Shown: piece after piece, positions 51,601 through 60,920 of the stretch
Numbering within the stretch: the stretch's first letter is position 1
How the letters are laid out: each line of letters begins with the position of its first letter
Source of the DNA: JAKFWF01 sp963741505
GTDB lineage: Bacteria > Pseudomonadota > Alphaproteobacteria > Rhizobiales > Hyphomicrobiaceae
NCBI GenBank assembly: GCA_963741505.1
Contig: CAVUIJ010000013.1
Location: 186,001-250,000 of the forward strand
Length of the DNA: 64,000 nucleotides
Direction: 5' to 3'
Position numbers and translations under genes: made by a program
Notes under the pieces: model-generated
Told to the model about the DNA's origin: nothing
Seen by the model: only the letters and a program-made list of their open reading frames with translations
Database searches by the model: none

Positions 51601-52374
51601 TCATCCCGCTTCGCCGATCGGCGGATCGGATAGTTCGCCGGCCAGCACCTCGGCGACGTGGCGGACGGCGATGTTGCGGCCCTCCCGCTTCATCTTGCCG
51701 GCCATGTTCATCAAGCAACCGAGATCGCCGGCAAGCAGCAGCGCCGGTGCGGCTGCGGCGACATTGCGCGTCTTCTTCTCGACCATGGCGTTGGAAATGT
51801 CGCCGAATTTCATCGCGAAGGTGCCGCCGAAGCCGCAGCATACTTCTGCGTCGGCCATTTCGACGAGTTCCAGGCCCGCAACCGAGTTCAAGAGATCGCG
51901 TGGCTGTTGCTTGATGCCGAGCTCGCGCAGGCCGGAGCAGCTGTCGTGGTAGGTGACGCGGCCTGCAAACGCGGCGTCGACCTTCTTTAGGCCGCGCACG
52001 TGCACCAGGAACGAGACCAGCTCGTGCACCCGCTCGGCGAAGGCGCGCGCACGCGGCCCCCAGGCGGCGTCGTCGGCAAGCAACTTTGGGTAGTGCGCCT
52101 TGAGCATGCCGGCGCAGGAACCCGACGGCGCGACGACGTAGTCGAAGCCTTCGAAGGCAGCAATGGTCTGCCGGGCGAGCGCTTTCGCATCGGCCTTGTC
52201 GCCGGAGTTGTAGGCCGGCTGACCACAACAGGTTTGCGCCGCCGGCACCTCGACCGTACAGCCCGACTGCTCGATCAGCTTCACCGCAGCGAAGCCGACG
52301 GATGGCCGCATCAGGTCGACGAGACAGGTCACGAACAGGCCGACGCGCGGTCTGGCATCGAGAGGATGGCTCAT
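51601..52374 (-). CDS. lutA: L-lactate utilisation protein LutA (CCG domains)
   Basis: This 257-residue protein (LldE/YkgE) has two cysteine-rich CCG domains that bind a Fe-S centre. VPAAQTCCGQPAYNSGDKAD and ADAEVCCGFGGTFAMKFGDI are the two CCG motifs. RVGLFVTCLVDLMRPSVGFA and RVTYHDSCSGLRELGIKQQP complete them. It works with LutB and LutC in oxidising L-lactate to pyruvate and passing electrons to the quinone pool. ATG 52374 was chosen because the family starts SHPLDARPRVGLFVTCL; a longer in-frame start has no support. Confidence 0.93.
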   Translation of the reverse strand: MSHPLDARPRVGLFVTCLVDLMRPSVGFAAVKLIEQSGCTVEVPAAQTCCGQPAYNSGDKADAKALARQTIAAFEGFDYVVAPSGSCAGMLKAHYPKLLADDAAWGPRARAFAERVHELVSFLVHVRGLKKVDAAFAGRVTYHDSCSGLRELGIKQQPRDLLNSVAGLELVEMADAEVCCGFGGTFAMKFGDISNAMVEKKTRNVAAAAPALLLAGDLGCLMNMAGKMKREGRNIAVRHVAEVLAGELSDPPIGEAG

Positions 52375-52473
52375 GGGGCGGATCCGGCAGGCAGGGGAAC
52401 GCATGCGAATATTGGAAAGTCGAATGTGCCTTCTACCACGCGCAATCCACTCGTCCAGCGGCTCGGGCAACGG

Positions 52474-52505
52474 AAAACCCGGCCGCAGTGGCTGCGGCCG
52501 GGCTT
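52474..52505 (-). terminator. Intrinsic terminator after the cytochrome c gene
   Basis: CCCGGCCGCA (52478-52487) and TGCGGCCGGG (52493-52502) form a 10-bp stem with a five-base loop. On the minus strand the stem is followed by TTTT (52474-52477). It lies 43 bp beyond the cytochrome c stop at 52548. Confidence 0.8.
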
Positions 52506-52547
52506 GAAGTTCGATCGAGCGGTATTACCCGGCCCGACGATTGCAGA

Positions 52548-52931
52548 CTATTTCAGGGTCTTGAGGTAGGCGACCAGATCCTTGCGATCTGCCTCGTCCT
52601 TGATGCCGGCGAATGCCATCTTGGTCTTCGGCATGAAGGTGGTGGGCTTCTCGAGGTAGGCAACAAGCTTTTCCTCGGTCCAGACGAGGCCGCCGGCGCC
52701 GGCTTCCTTGTTGGCGTCCGAATAATTGTAGCCCTCTATCGTGCCGGCCTTGCGGCCGACAATGCCATTGAGAACCGGGCCGACGACGTTCTTGGCGCTA
52801 TCGCCGACCTGGTGGCAGACCTTGCATACCTTGAAAACCGCCTCGCCGTTCTCGGCGTTTTGCGCATTGGCGCAATTGGCGGTTGCGGACATGCCGAATG
52901 CTGCGACGGCGGCCATGATGTAGCGCTTCAT
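52548..52931 (-). CDS. Small periplasmic c-type cytochrome
   Basis: This 127-residue class I cytochrome c has a signal peptide (MKRYIMAAVAAFGMSATANC) and one haem motif, CKVCH, in AVFKVCKVCHQVGDSAKNVV. GPVLNGIVGRKAGTIEGYNY is the classic segment of cytochrome c2/c550-type proteins, and the axial Met is in YLEKPTTFMPKTKMAFAGIK. It carries electrons in the periplasm. ATG 52931 was chosen for the signal peptide. It is upstream of lutA on the same strand, but a strong terminator separates them, so it is probably its own unit. Confidence 0.94.
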   Translation of the reverse strand: MKRYIMAAVAAFGMSATANCANAQNAENGEAVFKVCKVCHQVGDSAKNVVGPVLNGIVGRKAGTIEGYNYSDANKEAGAGGLVWTEEKLVAYLEKPTTFMPKTKMAFAGIKDEADRKDLVAYLKTLK

Positions 52932-53034
52932 TTGACTGCAACTCCGATGTTGGGCCATTGATTATTCCGCTGGGCCAGATAGCCCTTCGCTCGCTGCAGC
53001 GCAGCGTGACACATTGCCATGCGACTTTCGTCGA

Positions 53035-54045
53035 TCAACGGCTCTGGACACCGATTTTCGCAGATTTCGGCGCCGCTGCCACTTTGGCAGACTTTTCTCG
53101 CACCGGGGTCTTAGCCGGGGCAGCCGGTTCCGCGATGGACTTGATGCCGCCGCGCTCCCAATAGGGTTCGCTGCCGTAGGTCTCCGCCAGGAAATCGATG
53201 AAGGCGTTGACCTTGGCTGGCATGAAATCGCGTGACGGATAGACGGCATAGATGGCGAGATTGGAGGTCGCCCGCCACTCCGGCAGCACCACTTCGAGGG
53301 CGCCGGTGCGGATGTCCGGTCCAACATCCCAGATCGGACGCAACCCGAGACCGTGGCCGCCGACCAGCAGCTCCCGCACGAACTCGGCCGAGTTCGATCG
53401 CATATTGCCCTTTAGGCGCAGATGTTGCGGACCGCCCGGTCCGTCGAGGTGCCAGATCTCCTGGGCACCGGCCGAGATACAATTGTGGAACTCCAGGTTG
53501 GCGAGCGATTTTGGCCGGCCGATGCGGTCGAGATAGGACGGCGCGCCACAGATCACGCGATGGTCGGGGGCGAGCTTGCGAGCGACAAGTGAGCTGTCCT
53601 GCAGCTCGCCGATCCGGACCGCCACGTCGAAGCCCTCGCGGATGATGTCGACGAAACTGTCGGTCAGGTGGAAGTCAAGCTCGATATCGGGAAAGCGCGC
53701 CAGGAATGCGTTGATGTGCGGCGCGATGTGGAGGCGGCTGAACGAGGTCGGCGCCGTGATCTTGAGCTGCCCGCGCGGCTTGGTATTGCGCCGGCTGACG
53801 AAATCCTCCGCCTCCTCGACCAGGCTCAAGATGTCGACCACGCGCTTGAAATAGCCCTCGCCCGTCTCGGTGAGGGTGAGCTGGCGGGTGGTGCGCTGGA
53901 ACAGACGGGCACCGAGCCGCTCCTCGAGCAGGCTCACACGTTTTGACACGACGGCCGGAGACAGGCCCATTTCACGCCCAGCCGCCGACATGTTGCCGGT
54001 TCGGGCGACACGCGCAAAGATGTCGAGATCGCTGATGGCTGTCAC
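53035..54045 (-). CDS. LysR-family transcriptional regulator
   Basis: This 336-residue regulator has an N-terminal winged helix-turn-helix (FARVARTGNMSAAGREMGLS, then PAVVSKRVSLLEERLGARLF) and a ligand domain from about residue 90 (GQLKITAPTSFSRLHIAPHI, IREGFDVAVRIGELQDSSLV). The last 40 residues form a Lys/Ala-rich tail (PVREKSAKVAAAPKSAKIGV), longer than usual. I chose a GTG start at 54045 with AAGGA seven bases upstream. It is divergent from glcDEF, so it likely controls that operon in response to glycolate or a related acid. Confidence 0.9.
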   Translation of the reverse strand: MTAISDLDIFARVARTGNMSAAGREMGLSPAVVSKRVSLLEERLGARLFQRTTRQLTLTETGEGYFKRVVDILSLVEEAEDFVSRRNTKPRGQLKITAPTSFSRLHIAPHINAFLARFPDIELDFHLTDSFVDIIREGFDVAVRIGELQDSSLVARKLAPDHRVICGAPSYLDRIGRPKSLANLEFHNCISAGAQEIWHLDGPGGPQHLRLKGNMRSNSAEFVRELLVGGHGLGLRPIWDVGPDIRTGALEVVLPEWRATSNLAIYAVYPSRDFMPAKVNAFIDFLAETYGSEPYWERGGIKSIAEPAAPAKTPVREKSAKVAAAPKSAKIGVQSR

Positions 54046-54194
54046 TGACGTATCCTTATTCGACGCGCGAGAGCGTTGGTGCAAGACTTTCTCCCGTTCA
54101 TTGATTACGCTGCGTCTCGACTAAAGTGTGTCGCCCATCTTGCACAGACGAACGACTGTTTCCTAGTCGCGTTGAAGATGGATATTCTGGCCGA

Positions 54195-54221
54195 TGTTCA
54201 GTAATTGCTGATCTGTGAACA
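54195..54221. promoter_or_regulatory. Possible LysR binding site in the glc promoter region
   Basis: TGTTCA (54195-54200) and TGAACA (54216-54221) are perfect inverted halves separated by 15 bases, in the 265-bp gap between the LysR gene and glcD. Spacing of 21 bases between centres is plausible for a regulator tetramer but somewhat wide for a classical T-N11-A box. Confidence 0.35.
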
Positions 54222-54310
54222 GGATTATCGTTGTTGCGCGGGAGTTGAGCGATCGCGCATAACGCAAACCACGGCCGCGGGAGCGCCTGCGCCAGAGGAA
54301 GGAATACGCC

Positions 54311-55771
54311 ATGTCCGCAATTGCCTTGCCGGCCCCCGATCCGCAGATCGTTTCGCGCCGCGAGCAGATCGTGCGGCAACTCATTGCACTCATCGGTCCC
54401 GACGCGGTGATCGGCGACGAGGATGGCCGCCGCGCGTTCGAGACCGACGGCTTGACCGCCTACCGCCGCATGCCGCTTGCCGTGGTGCTGCCGCAGTCGA
54501 CCGAGGACGTAGCGCGGGTGCTGCGTTTCTGCCGTGACGGCGGCATCAAGGTGGTGGCGAGGGGTGCCGGCACATCGCTGTGCGGCGGCGCGCTGCCGGC
54601 CGAGGACGCGATCGTGATCGGTGTGAGCCGCATGAACAAGGTCCTGGATATCGACTATCCGAGCCGCATCGCGCGCGTGCAGTCCGGTATAACCAATCTC
54701 GCCATTTCAGATGCGGTGGCCGCCCAGGGCTTCTTCTATGCGCCCGATCCCTCGAGCCAACTCGCCTGCACCATCGCCGGCAACATCGCCATGAACTCGG
54801 GCGGCGCCCATTGCCTCAAATACGGGGTGACCACCAACAACATCCTTGGCCTGCGCATGGTGACGATGGACGGTGAAATCATCGACATCGGCGGCGGCTA
54901 CCTCGATGCACCGGGCTATGACCTGCTCGGCCTGTGCGTCGGCTCGGAGGGCCAGTTCGGCATCGTCACCGAGGCGACAGTGCGCATTCTGCGAGCAGCG
55001 GAAGGTGCGCGGCCGATGCTGCTCGGCTTCGCTTCGAGCGAGGCGGCCGGCGCCTGCGTCTCGGCAATCATCGCCAGCGGCATAATTCCGGTCGCCATCG
55101 AATTTATGGACAAGCCCGCCATCGAAGTGTGCGAGGCGTTCGCCAAGGCCGGCTACCCGATGGACGTCGAGGCCCTGCTGATCATCGAGGTCGAGGGCTC
55201 CGAGGACGAGATCAGTGCCCTGCTCGGCCGCATCGTCGAGATCGCCAAGGCGCACAATCCGCTGACCCTTCGCGTCAGCGAGAGCCCGGAGGAGAGTGCC
55301 AAGATCTGGAAGGGCCGCAAGTCGGCGTTCGGCGCCATCGGCCGGATCTCGGAATACTATTGCATGGACGGCACCATCCCGCTCGGCCAGTTGCCGTTGG
55401 TGTTGCGGCGCATCACCGAGATCTGCACCGCCCAGGGCCTGCGCGTCGCCAACATCTTTCACGCCGGCGACGGCAACCTGCATCCATTGATCCTCTACAA
55501 TGCCAACGATCCGCAAGAAGGCCTGCGGGCGGAAATCGCCGGGGCCGAAATCCTCAAGCTGTGCGTCGAGGTCGGCGGCTGCCTCACCGGCGAACACGGC
55601 GTCGGCATCGAGAAGCGCGACCTGATGCGGGTGCAGTTCTCGGACGCCGATCTCGCCCTGCAGATGCAGATCAAGACGGTGTTCGATCCGGATTGGCTGC
55701 TCAATCCGGCCAAGGTGTTCCCGCTCGATGCCAGCGCCGGCCGGGCCGCACAAAGTCCGCTGGCGGCCTGA
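54311..55771 (+). CDS. glcD: Glycolate oxidase FAD subunit GlcD
   Basis: This 486-residue flavoprotein oxidises glycolate to glyoxylate with GlcE and GlcF. The FAD loop is GGIKVVARGAGTSLCGGALP (about 77-96), followed by CTIAGNIAMNSGGAHCLKYG and NNILGLRMVTMDGEIIDIGG. The C-terminal oxidase domain has ANIFHAGDGNLHPLILYNAN (metal and substrate residues) and GGCLTGEHGVGIEKRDLM. Length matches E. coli GlcD. It heads the glcDEF operon; glcE follows within 35 bp. Glyoxylate could go to the aminotransferase encoded at 7765. Confidence 0.95.
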   Translation: MSAIALPAPDPQIVSRREQIVRQLIALIGPDAVIGDEDGRRAFETDGLTAYRRMPLAVVLPQSTEDVARVLRFCRDGGIKVVARGAGTSLCGGALPAEDAIVIGVSRMNKVLDIDYPSRIARVQSGITNLAISDAVAAQGFFYAPDPSSQLACTIAGNIAMNSGGAHCLKYGVTTNNILGLRMVTMDGEIIDIGGGYLDAPGYDLLGLCVGSEGQFGIVTEATVRILRAAEGARPMLLGFASSEAAGACVSAIIASGIIPVAIEFMDKPAIEVCEAFAKAGYPMDVEALLIIEVEGSEDEISALLGRIVEIAKAHNPLTLRVSESPEESAKIWKGRKSAFGAIGRISEYYCMDGTIPLGQLPLVLRRITEICTAQGLRVANIFHAGDGNLHPLILYNANDPQEGLRAEIAGAEILKLCVEVGGCLTGEHGVGIEKRDLMRVQFSDADLALQMQIKTVFDPDWLLNPAKVFPLDASAGRAAQSPLAA

Positions 55772-55805
55772 GTTGCCCAACACTACCGACTTCGGGAACA
55801 CGACA

Positions 55806-57020
55806 GTGCAGCAGATACATCGACCGGCGGTTGACTGGGAATTGAGCACGCTGCTGCGCGAGGCGACGGCGGCGAAACAGCCGGTCGAGATCCTTGGTGC
55901 CGGCACCAAGCAGGTCGTTGGCCGGGCGGCCCGCAGCAATGTCGGGATTACGACACTGAGCCTGTCGGGGATCACGCTGTACGAGCCGTCGGAACTCGTC
56001 ATGTCGGCCAAGGCCGGTACCCCGCTCGCGCTGATCGAAAACGAACTCGGCCAACATAACCAGATGCTGGCGTTCGAGCCGATCGACCTCGGGCCGGCGT
56101 TGGGCAGCCCGGCGCAGCAGGGTACCATCGGCGCCGTGTTTGCGACCAACTTGTCCGGCGCGCGACGGATCATGGCGGGCGCTGCGCGCGATCATATCCT
56201 GGGCGTCGGCGCGGTGACCGGCAGCGGCGAAATGGTCAAGTCCGGCGGCCGGGTGATGAAGAACGTCACCGGCATCGATGTGGCGCGCGGCCTGATGGGC
56301 AGCTGGGGCACGCTGGCGGTGATGACCGAGACGACCTTCAAGGTGCTGCCGCGACCGCAATCATCGACCACACTTGCGTTCGCCGGACTGCCCGACGAGA
56401 TTGCGACAGAGGCGATGTGTCAGGCGTTGGGATCGCCATTCGAGGTGACCGGCGCCGTCCACCTGCAGGCAGGTCTCGCACGGCGGCTGTGGCACGCGAG
56501 CCTGCGCTCGGCCGGGCAGTCGATCACGGCACTCAGGCTCGAGAATTTCGAGAGCTTCATCGGTTATCGCGCTGGCCGGCTCAAGGACCAGCTCAAGGCG
56601 TTCGGCGATATTCATGTGCTGGAGCACGACAGCTCGACGGCGTTCTGGGACGAGCTGCGCCAGCTTTCAGTGCTGCAGAATTCAGCCGTGCCGCTGTGGC
56701 GGATATCGACAACGGCCACACTCGGCCCCAAGGTCGTACGCGACATCAAGCGCTACATGAACGTCGATGCCATGTACGATTGGTCGGGCGGCCTGATCTG
56801 GCTCGAGGTGCCGCCGTCTTCCGATGCCGGCGCCACCGACATCCGGCGGGTGCTGGCGGTGCATGGCGGCCACGCCACGCTGCTGCGCGCCGATCCGGCG
56901 GTACGGGCACAGGTTGATGTGTTCCATCCCCTGGAGCCCGGCGTCGAGCGGATCACCGCAAAACTGAAGGCAGTGTTTGATCCGGCCCACATCCTAAATC
57001 CGGGCCGCATGTACGCCTAG
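55806..57020 (+). CDS. glcE: Glycolate oxidase FAD-binding subunit GlcE
   Basis: This 404-residue subunit carries the second flavin domain of glycolate oxidase. AKQPVEILGAGTKQVVGRAA is the FAD-loop region in the shorter GlcE form. SPAQQGTIGAVFATNLSGAR, VKSGGRVMKNVTGIDVARGL and MGSWGTLAVMTETTFKVLPR are typical GlcE segments. The end DPAHILNPGRMYA is conserved. I chose GTG 55806 with GGGAA upstream; TTG 55773 is an alternative. glcF follows after 30 bp. Confidence 0.92.
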   Translation: MQQIHRPAVDWELSTLLREATAAKQPVEILGAGTKQVVGRAARSNVGITTLSLSGITLYEPSELVMSAKAGTPLALIENELGQHNQMLAFEPIDLGPALGSPAQQGTIGAVFATNLSGARRIMAGAARDHILGVGAVTGSGEMVKSGGRVMKNVTGIDVARGLMGSWGTLAVMTETTFKVLPRPQSSTTLAFAGLPDEIATEAMCQALGSPFEVTGAVHLQAGLARRLWHASLRSAGQSITALRLENFESFIGYRAGRLKDQLKAFGDIHVLEHDSSTAFWDELRQLSVLQNSAVPLWRISTTATLGPKVVRDIKRYMNVDAMYDWSGGLIWLEVPPSSDAGATDIRRVLAVHGGHATLLRADPAVRAQVDVFHPLEPGVERITAKLKAVFDPAHILNPGRMYA

Positions 57021-57050
57021 CCTGCAACAGCGCGTCCCGAAGGTTCGATC

Positions 57051-58415
57051 ATGCAGACCAACTTCACTCCCGAGCAGCTCCAGGATCCGCGGCTGGCCGA
57101 AGCCGACCGCATCCTCAAGCGTTGCGTGCACTGCGGCCTGTGCACTGCGACCTGCTCCACGTATGTGCTGCTTGGGGACGAGCGCGACAGCCCGCGCGGC
57201 CGCATTTACCTGATGAAGGACATGTTCGAGAACGAGCGCGACGCGAGCCCACAGGTGCAGCACCACGTCGATCGTTGCCTCACCTGCCTGTCGTGCATGT
57301 CGACCTGCCCGGGCGGCGTCGACTACATGCACCTCGTCGATCTCGCCCGCGTGCACATCGAGGCGACCGGCAAGCGCAGCTTGAAGGACCGGGCCATCCG
57401 CCGGATGCTCGCGGCCGTGGTGCCCTATCCCGACCGCTTTCGCAAGGCCGTGGCGTTGGCACCCTTGGGGCGCCCGTTCACAAACGTTATGAAGCGCATC
57501 GGCTTTGAGGAACTGGCCGCCATGATCGAGCTGGCGCCGAAAGTCGGCGCTCGCTCGGCTGCCTATGACGGCCCCGGCATCGCGGCAACGAGCGAGACGC
57601 GGCGGGCAAAAGTGATCATGCTCGCCGGTTGCGCGCAGCAGGTGCTGCGGCCCGACATCAATGACGCCACCATCCGCCTGCTCGCCCGCCGCGGCATCGA
57701 TGTCGAGGTGGCGCCGCGGGCAGGCTGCTGCGGCGCCCTCGTCCATCACATGGGCAAGGAGGTCGAGGCGCATGCTTTCGTCAAGGCCAACATCGACGCC
57801 TGGTCGAAGATTATCGAGCGGGAGGCCATCGATGCCATCGTGATCAATGCCTCGGGTTGCGGCACAACGGTGAAGGACTATGGGCACATGATGGCCCGGG
57901 TCGAAGGCTACGCCGAGCGGGCGGCCAAGATCTCGGCGATGACCAAGGACATATCGGAGTTCCTGACCGAGCACGACATCGGACCGCCCAAGCGCTGGTC
58001 GTCGATCCGCGTCGCCTATCATTCCGCATGCTCGATGCAACATGGCCAGCAAATCACCGACGAGCCGAAGCTGCTCCTGAAAAAGGCGGGCTTCACCGTG
58101 CTCGACGTGCCGGAGAGCCATATCTGCTGCGGCTCGGCCGGCGTCTACAATATATTGCAGCCGGAAATCGCCGGCCAGCTCAGGGCGCGCAAGGCTGCCA
58201 ACATCGAGAGCGTCAAGCCCGACATCATCGCCGCCGGCAACATTGGCTGCATCACCCAGATCGCGTTGGGAACCGGCATTCCGATCGTGCACACTGTCGA
58301 GTTGCTCGACTGGGCGCACGGCGGCCCGGTGCCGCGCGGCCTGGAAGACTTCCGGGGCTTCGTCAGCGACGTGCCGCAACCGGCCAAGGAAGCGGCAGAC
58401 TACATCCGAGGGTGA
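57051..58415 (+). CDS. glcF: Glycolate oxidase iron-sulfur subunit GlcF
   Basis: This 454-residue subunit passes electrons from the flavin subunits to the quinone pool. Two ferredoxin motifs lie near the N-terminus: RCVHCGLCTATCSTYVLLGD and RCLTCLSCMSTCPGGVDYMH. Two CCG domains follow, with APRAGCCGALVHHMGKEVEA and VPESHICCGSAGVYNILQPE. Length and order match E. coli GlcF. It ends the glcDEF operon. Confidence 0.96.
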   Translation: MQTNFTPEQLQDPRLAEADRILKRCVHCGLCTATCSTYVLLGDERDSPRGRIYLMKDMFENERDASPQVQHHVDRCLTCLSCMSTCPGGVDYMHLVDLARVHIEATGKRSLKDRAIRRMLAAVVPYPDRFRKAVALAPLGRPFTNVMKRIGFEELAAMIELAPKVGARSAAYDGPGIAATSETRRAKVIMLAGCAQQVLRPDINDATIRLLARRGIDVEVAPRAGCCGALVHHMGKEVEAHAFVKANIDAWSKIIEREAIDAIVINASGCGTTVKDYGHMMARVEGYAERAAKISAMTKDISEFLTEHDIGPPKRWSSIRVAYHSACSMQHGQQITDEPKLLLKKAGFTVLDVPESHICCGSAGVYNILQPEIAGQLRARKAANIESVKPDIIAAGNIGCITQIALGTGIPIVHTVELLDWAHGGPVPRGLEDFRGFVSDVPQPAKEAADYIRG

Positions 58416-58503
58416 GCGTGAAGTCGGCGGATGGCGCTGCGAGGCGGTGTGCGCCAAGCCGGAGCACCGATCGCAAGGAAGGCTGTGAGGCTTGCATGGC
58501 GGC

Positions 58504-59028
58504 CTATCGACTGGTGCTACGAATGGGCGACTTGGCTGTTGGCCGGCTGACCTCGCCCACCGCCTTCAGCGCCTTCGACAGCAGCCGCAGAAATGTCGCC
58601 TGGTCGGCAGCACTCAGTCCTCCCAGCATCGTCTCCTGCACACGCTCGACGACCGGCATCGCGCCTTCGAGAACTTGTCTACCAGCAGATTGCAAGTGCA
58701 GCCGCCGCGAGCGGCGATCGCCCTTGGCGATTTCGCGGCGAACAAGCCCCTTGGCCTCCAGGCGGTCGATCACGCCCCCTGTTGTCGGGCGGTCGAATGC
58801 GATGGCGCTCGCGAGGGTCGCCTGATCGAGCCCGGGCCGGGCAGCGATCACCGTCAGTGCCGCGAATTGCACCGGTGTTAGGTCATAACCCGCTTCGGCG
58901 ATCGCGGAATCGAAGATGGCTTGCGAGGCCTGATGCATGCGACGGATGAGGTGGCCGGGCATGCTGTAGATCGCAATCGGTGGCACTGTCGCCTCACCTG
59001 GTATTGCAGATTGTCGTACCCGCTTCAA
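58504..59028 (-). CDS. MarR-family transcriptional regulator
   Basis: This 174-residue regulator has a MarR winged helix: YDLTPVQFAALTVIAARPGL, then DQATLASAIAFDRPTTGGVI and DRLEAKGLVRREIAKGDRRS, then RRLHLQSAGRQVLEGAMPVV. I chose a TTG start at 59028 because AAGGAG lies eight bases upstream; an ATG 117 bases further up (59145) has no ribosome site. Upstream, ATTGAT appears twice about 19 bases apart near 59114 and 59133, possibly an operator for autoregulation. Its target is not clear from context. Confidence 0.85.
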   Translation of the reverse strand: MKRVRQSAIPGEATVPPIAIYSMPGHLIRRMHQASQAIFDSAIAEAGYDLTPVQFAALTVIAARPGLDQATLASAIAFDRPTTGGVIDRLEAKGLVRREIAKGDRRSRRLHLQSAGRQVLEGAMPVVERVQETMLGGLSAADQATFLRLLSKALKAVGEVSRPTAKSPIRSTSR

Positions 59029-59349
59029 AGTCGTGTCTCCTTGGCGTGCAGTCAGACCTCGGGGAGGCTCAGGCTCAGTTTTGATGACAATATGCAAACG
59101 TATGACAGACCAATTGATAATTAGTACGCTATTGATTGGCGCCATTGCGGTGCCCGTCGACCTGGATCAATGGTGTCAAGCAACAGCCTGGCGCCCATGA
59201 CGTGGGCGCCGAGACGTAAAGAGCATATCGATCAGACGCGGGATACCGGATGCGTTGCCGCTCGACTACGGCTTCGTCATGGGCCGCGCCGGCGCCGAGC
59301 CATCCTGGCAGCAGATGCGCAACCCCTTGCCGCACCTTGCCAACGCCCG
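59029..59349. other. 321-bp intergenic region
   Basis: No gene is supported. It holds the MarR promoter (around 59080-59150, an A+T-rich stretch) and a stem-loop at 59190-59210 (GGCGCCCA/TGGGCGCC), which may end transcription of the spoVR operon arriving from the right. Confidence 0.5.
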
Positions 59350-60909
59350 TCAGGGCAGAGGCAATGTTTCGTGCTCTTTCACCGTCTTGCCGGTCTCGGC
59401 GTAGACTTCGACGAGCTTCACGCGATAGCCCCACAAATGCGCGACGTGCTGCAACGTGCGCTCGCAGGCATCGGCGTCGAGCGGAATATTGTTGCGAACA
59501 CGATGCTGCAAGGTCAGCCGCCGGCCGCCGGACAAATCGGCATTGACCACCTGGATATCGGGATCGCGCGCCGAGGTATCGTACTGGGCCGCGAGCGCGC
59601 GGCGGATGCTGCGGTAGCCCTTCTCGTCGTGAATTGATTTCACTTCGACCACCGGAAATGCCGCATTGTCATGCAGCGCGAAGAAGCGGAAATCGCGCAT
59701 CAGTTTCGGCGACATGTACTGCAGAATGAAGCTGTCGTCGCGGAAGTTGGCCCATGCCTCCTTCAACGTGCCGAGCGCGTCGCAATTGCCAGCGAATTCC
59801 GGGAACCACTCGCGGTCTTCCCCAGTCGGGTCCTCGCAGATGCGCTTGATGTCCTGCATCATCGCAAAACCCAGCGCATAGGGGTTCATGCCGCTGTAGA
59901 ACTTGTCTTCGAACTTGGGTTGGAACACCACCGAGGAGTGCGAGTGCATGAATTCCAGCATCGAGCCCTCGGTGATGAGCCCGCGATCATAGAGCCGGTT
60001 CATGATCTCGTAGTGAACCCAGGTTGCACAGCCCTCGTTCATCACCTTGGTCTGGCGCTGCGGATAGAAGTACTGGGCGAGCATGCGCACTATACGCAGC
60101 AGCTCGCGCTGCCAGTCATCGAGCTTCGGCGCATGCTTCTCGAGAAAGTAGAGTAGATTTTCCTGCGGCAGGCCGAGCGCGACACCCTCCTGCGCGGCGG
60201 CTTTGTTCTCGGCATCTGCCGGCACTTTCGGCAGGGCGGATCGCGGCACCGTGCGCCACAGTTCGTTGTACGTCGCCTCCTCGTGCTCGCGCCGCTTCGT
60301 CGCCTTGTCCCGCAGTGACGAGGCGGTCGGCCGCTTGGCCGGATGCCGGCTGATCCCCTGGTTCATCAGCGCATGCGCCGAATCGAGCACGGCCTCGACG
60401 GCCTCGACGCCGTGCTTCTCCTCGCACTCGGCGACGTACTCCTTGGCAAATGCCAGATAGTCGAGGATCGAGGTGGCGTCGGTCCACTGCTTGAACAGGT
60501 AGTTGTTCTTGAAGAAATGATTATGCCCCATCGCAGCGTGGGCCATCACCAGCGTCTGCATCGTCATGGTGTTCTCTTCCATGATGTAGTTGATGCAGGG
60601 ATTGGAATTGATCACCAACTCGTAGGCGAGCGCTCGCGCGCCCTTGCGATACATCATCTCCTCGCGGGCGAAGTGCTTGCCGAACGACCAGTGCCGGTAC
60701 ATGCGCGGCATGCCGATGGAGGCGTATGCGTCGAGCATCTGCTCGGCGGTGATCACTTCGATCTGGTTCGGATAGATGTCGAGTCCCATTTCGCCGACGC
60801 CGATCTTCTCGATCGCGTCATAGGTCTTCTTGACCAGCTCGAAGTCCCACTCGGCGCCCTTGAACAGCGGCTCGACACCGGGCTCGATCTGGCGGAACGG
60901 CGCATTCAT
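59350..60909 (-). CDS. spoVR: SpoVR-family protein
   Basis: This 519-residue protein belongs to the SpoVR/YcgB family, required for spore cortex in Bacillus but of unknown role in proteobacteria. Landmarks are DIYPNQIEVITAEQMLDAYA, HWSFGKHFAREEMMYRKGAR, LAYELVINSNPCINYIMEEN, HAAMGHNHFFKNNYLFKQW and NEGCATWVHYEIMNRLYDRG, with many conserved His and Glu residues that suggest a metal site. ATG 60909 was chosen because the family starts there. It is the last gene of the prkA-yeaH-spoVR set, eleven bases after yeaH, an operon tied to starvation and stationary phase. Confidence 0.95.
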   Translation of the reverse strand: MNAPFRQIEPGVEPLFKGAEWDFELVKKTYDAIEKIGVGEMGLDIYPNQIEVITAEQMLDAYASIGMPRMYRHWSFGKHFAREEMMYRKGARALAYELVINSNPCINYIMEENTMTMQTLVMAHAAMGHNHFFKNNYLFKQWTDATSILDYLAFAKEYVAECEEKHGVEAVEAVLDSAHALMNQGISRHPAKRPTASSLRDKATKRREHEEATYNELWRTVPRSALPKVPADAENKAAAQEGVALGLPQENLLYFLEKHAPKLDDWQRELLRIVRMLAQYFYPQRQTKVMNEGCATWVHYEIMNRLYDRGLITEGSMLEFMHSHSSVVFQPKFEDKFYSGMNPYALGFAMMQDIKRICEDPTGEDREWFPEFAGNCDALGTLKEAWANFRDDSFILQYMSPKLMRDFRFFALHDNAAFPVVEVKSIHDEKGYRSIRRALAAQYDTSARDPDIQVVNADLSGGRRLTLQHRVRNNIPLDADACERTLQHVAHLWGYRVKLVEVYAETGKTVKEHETLPLP

Positions 60910-60920
60910 TATCTGTTTTC

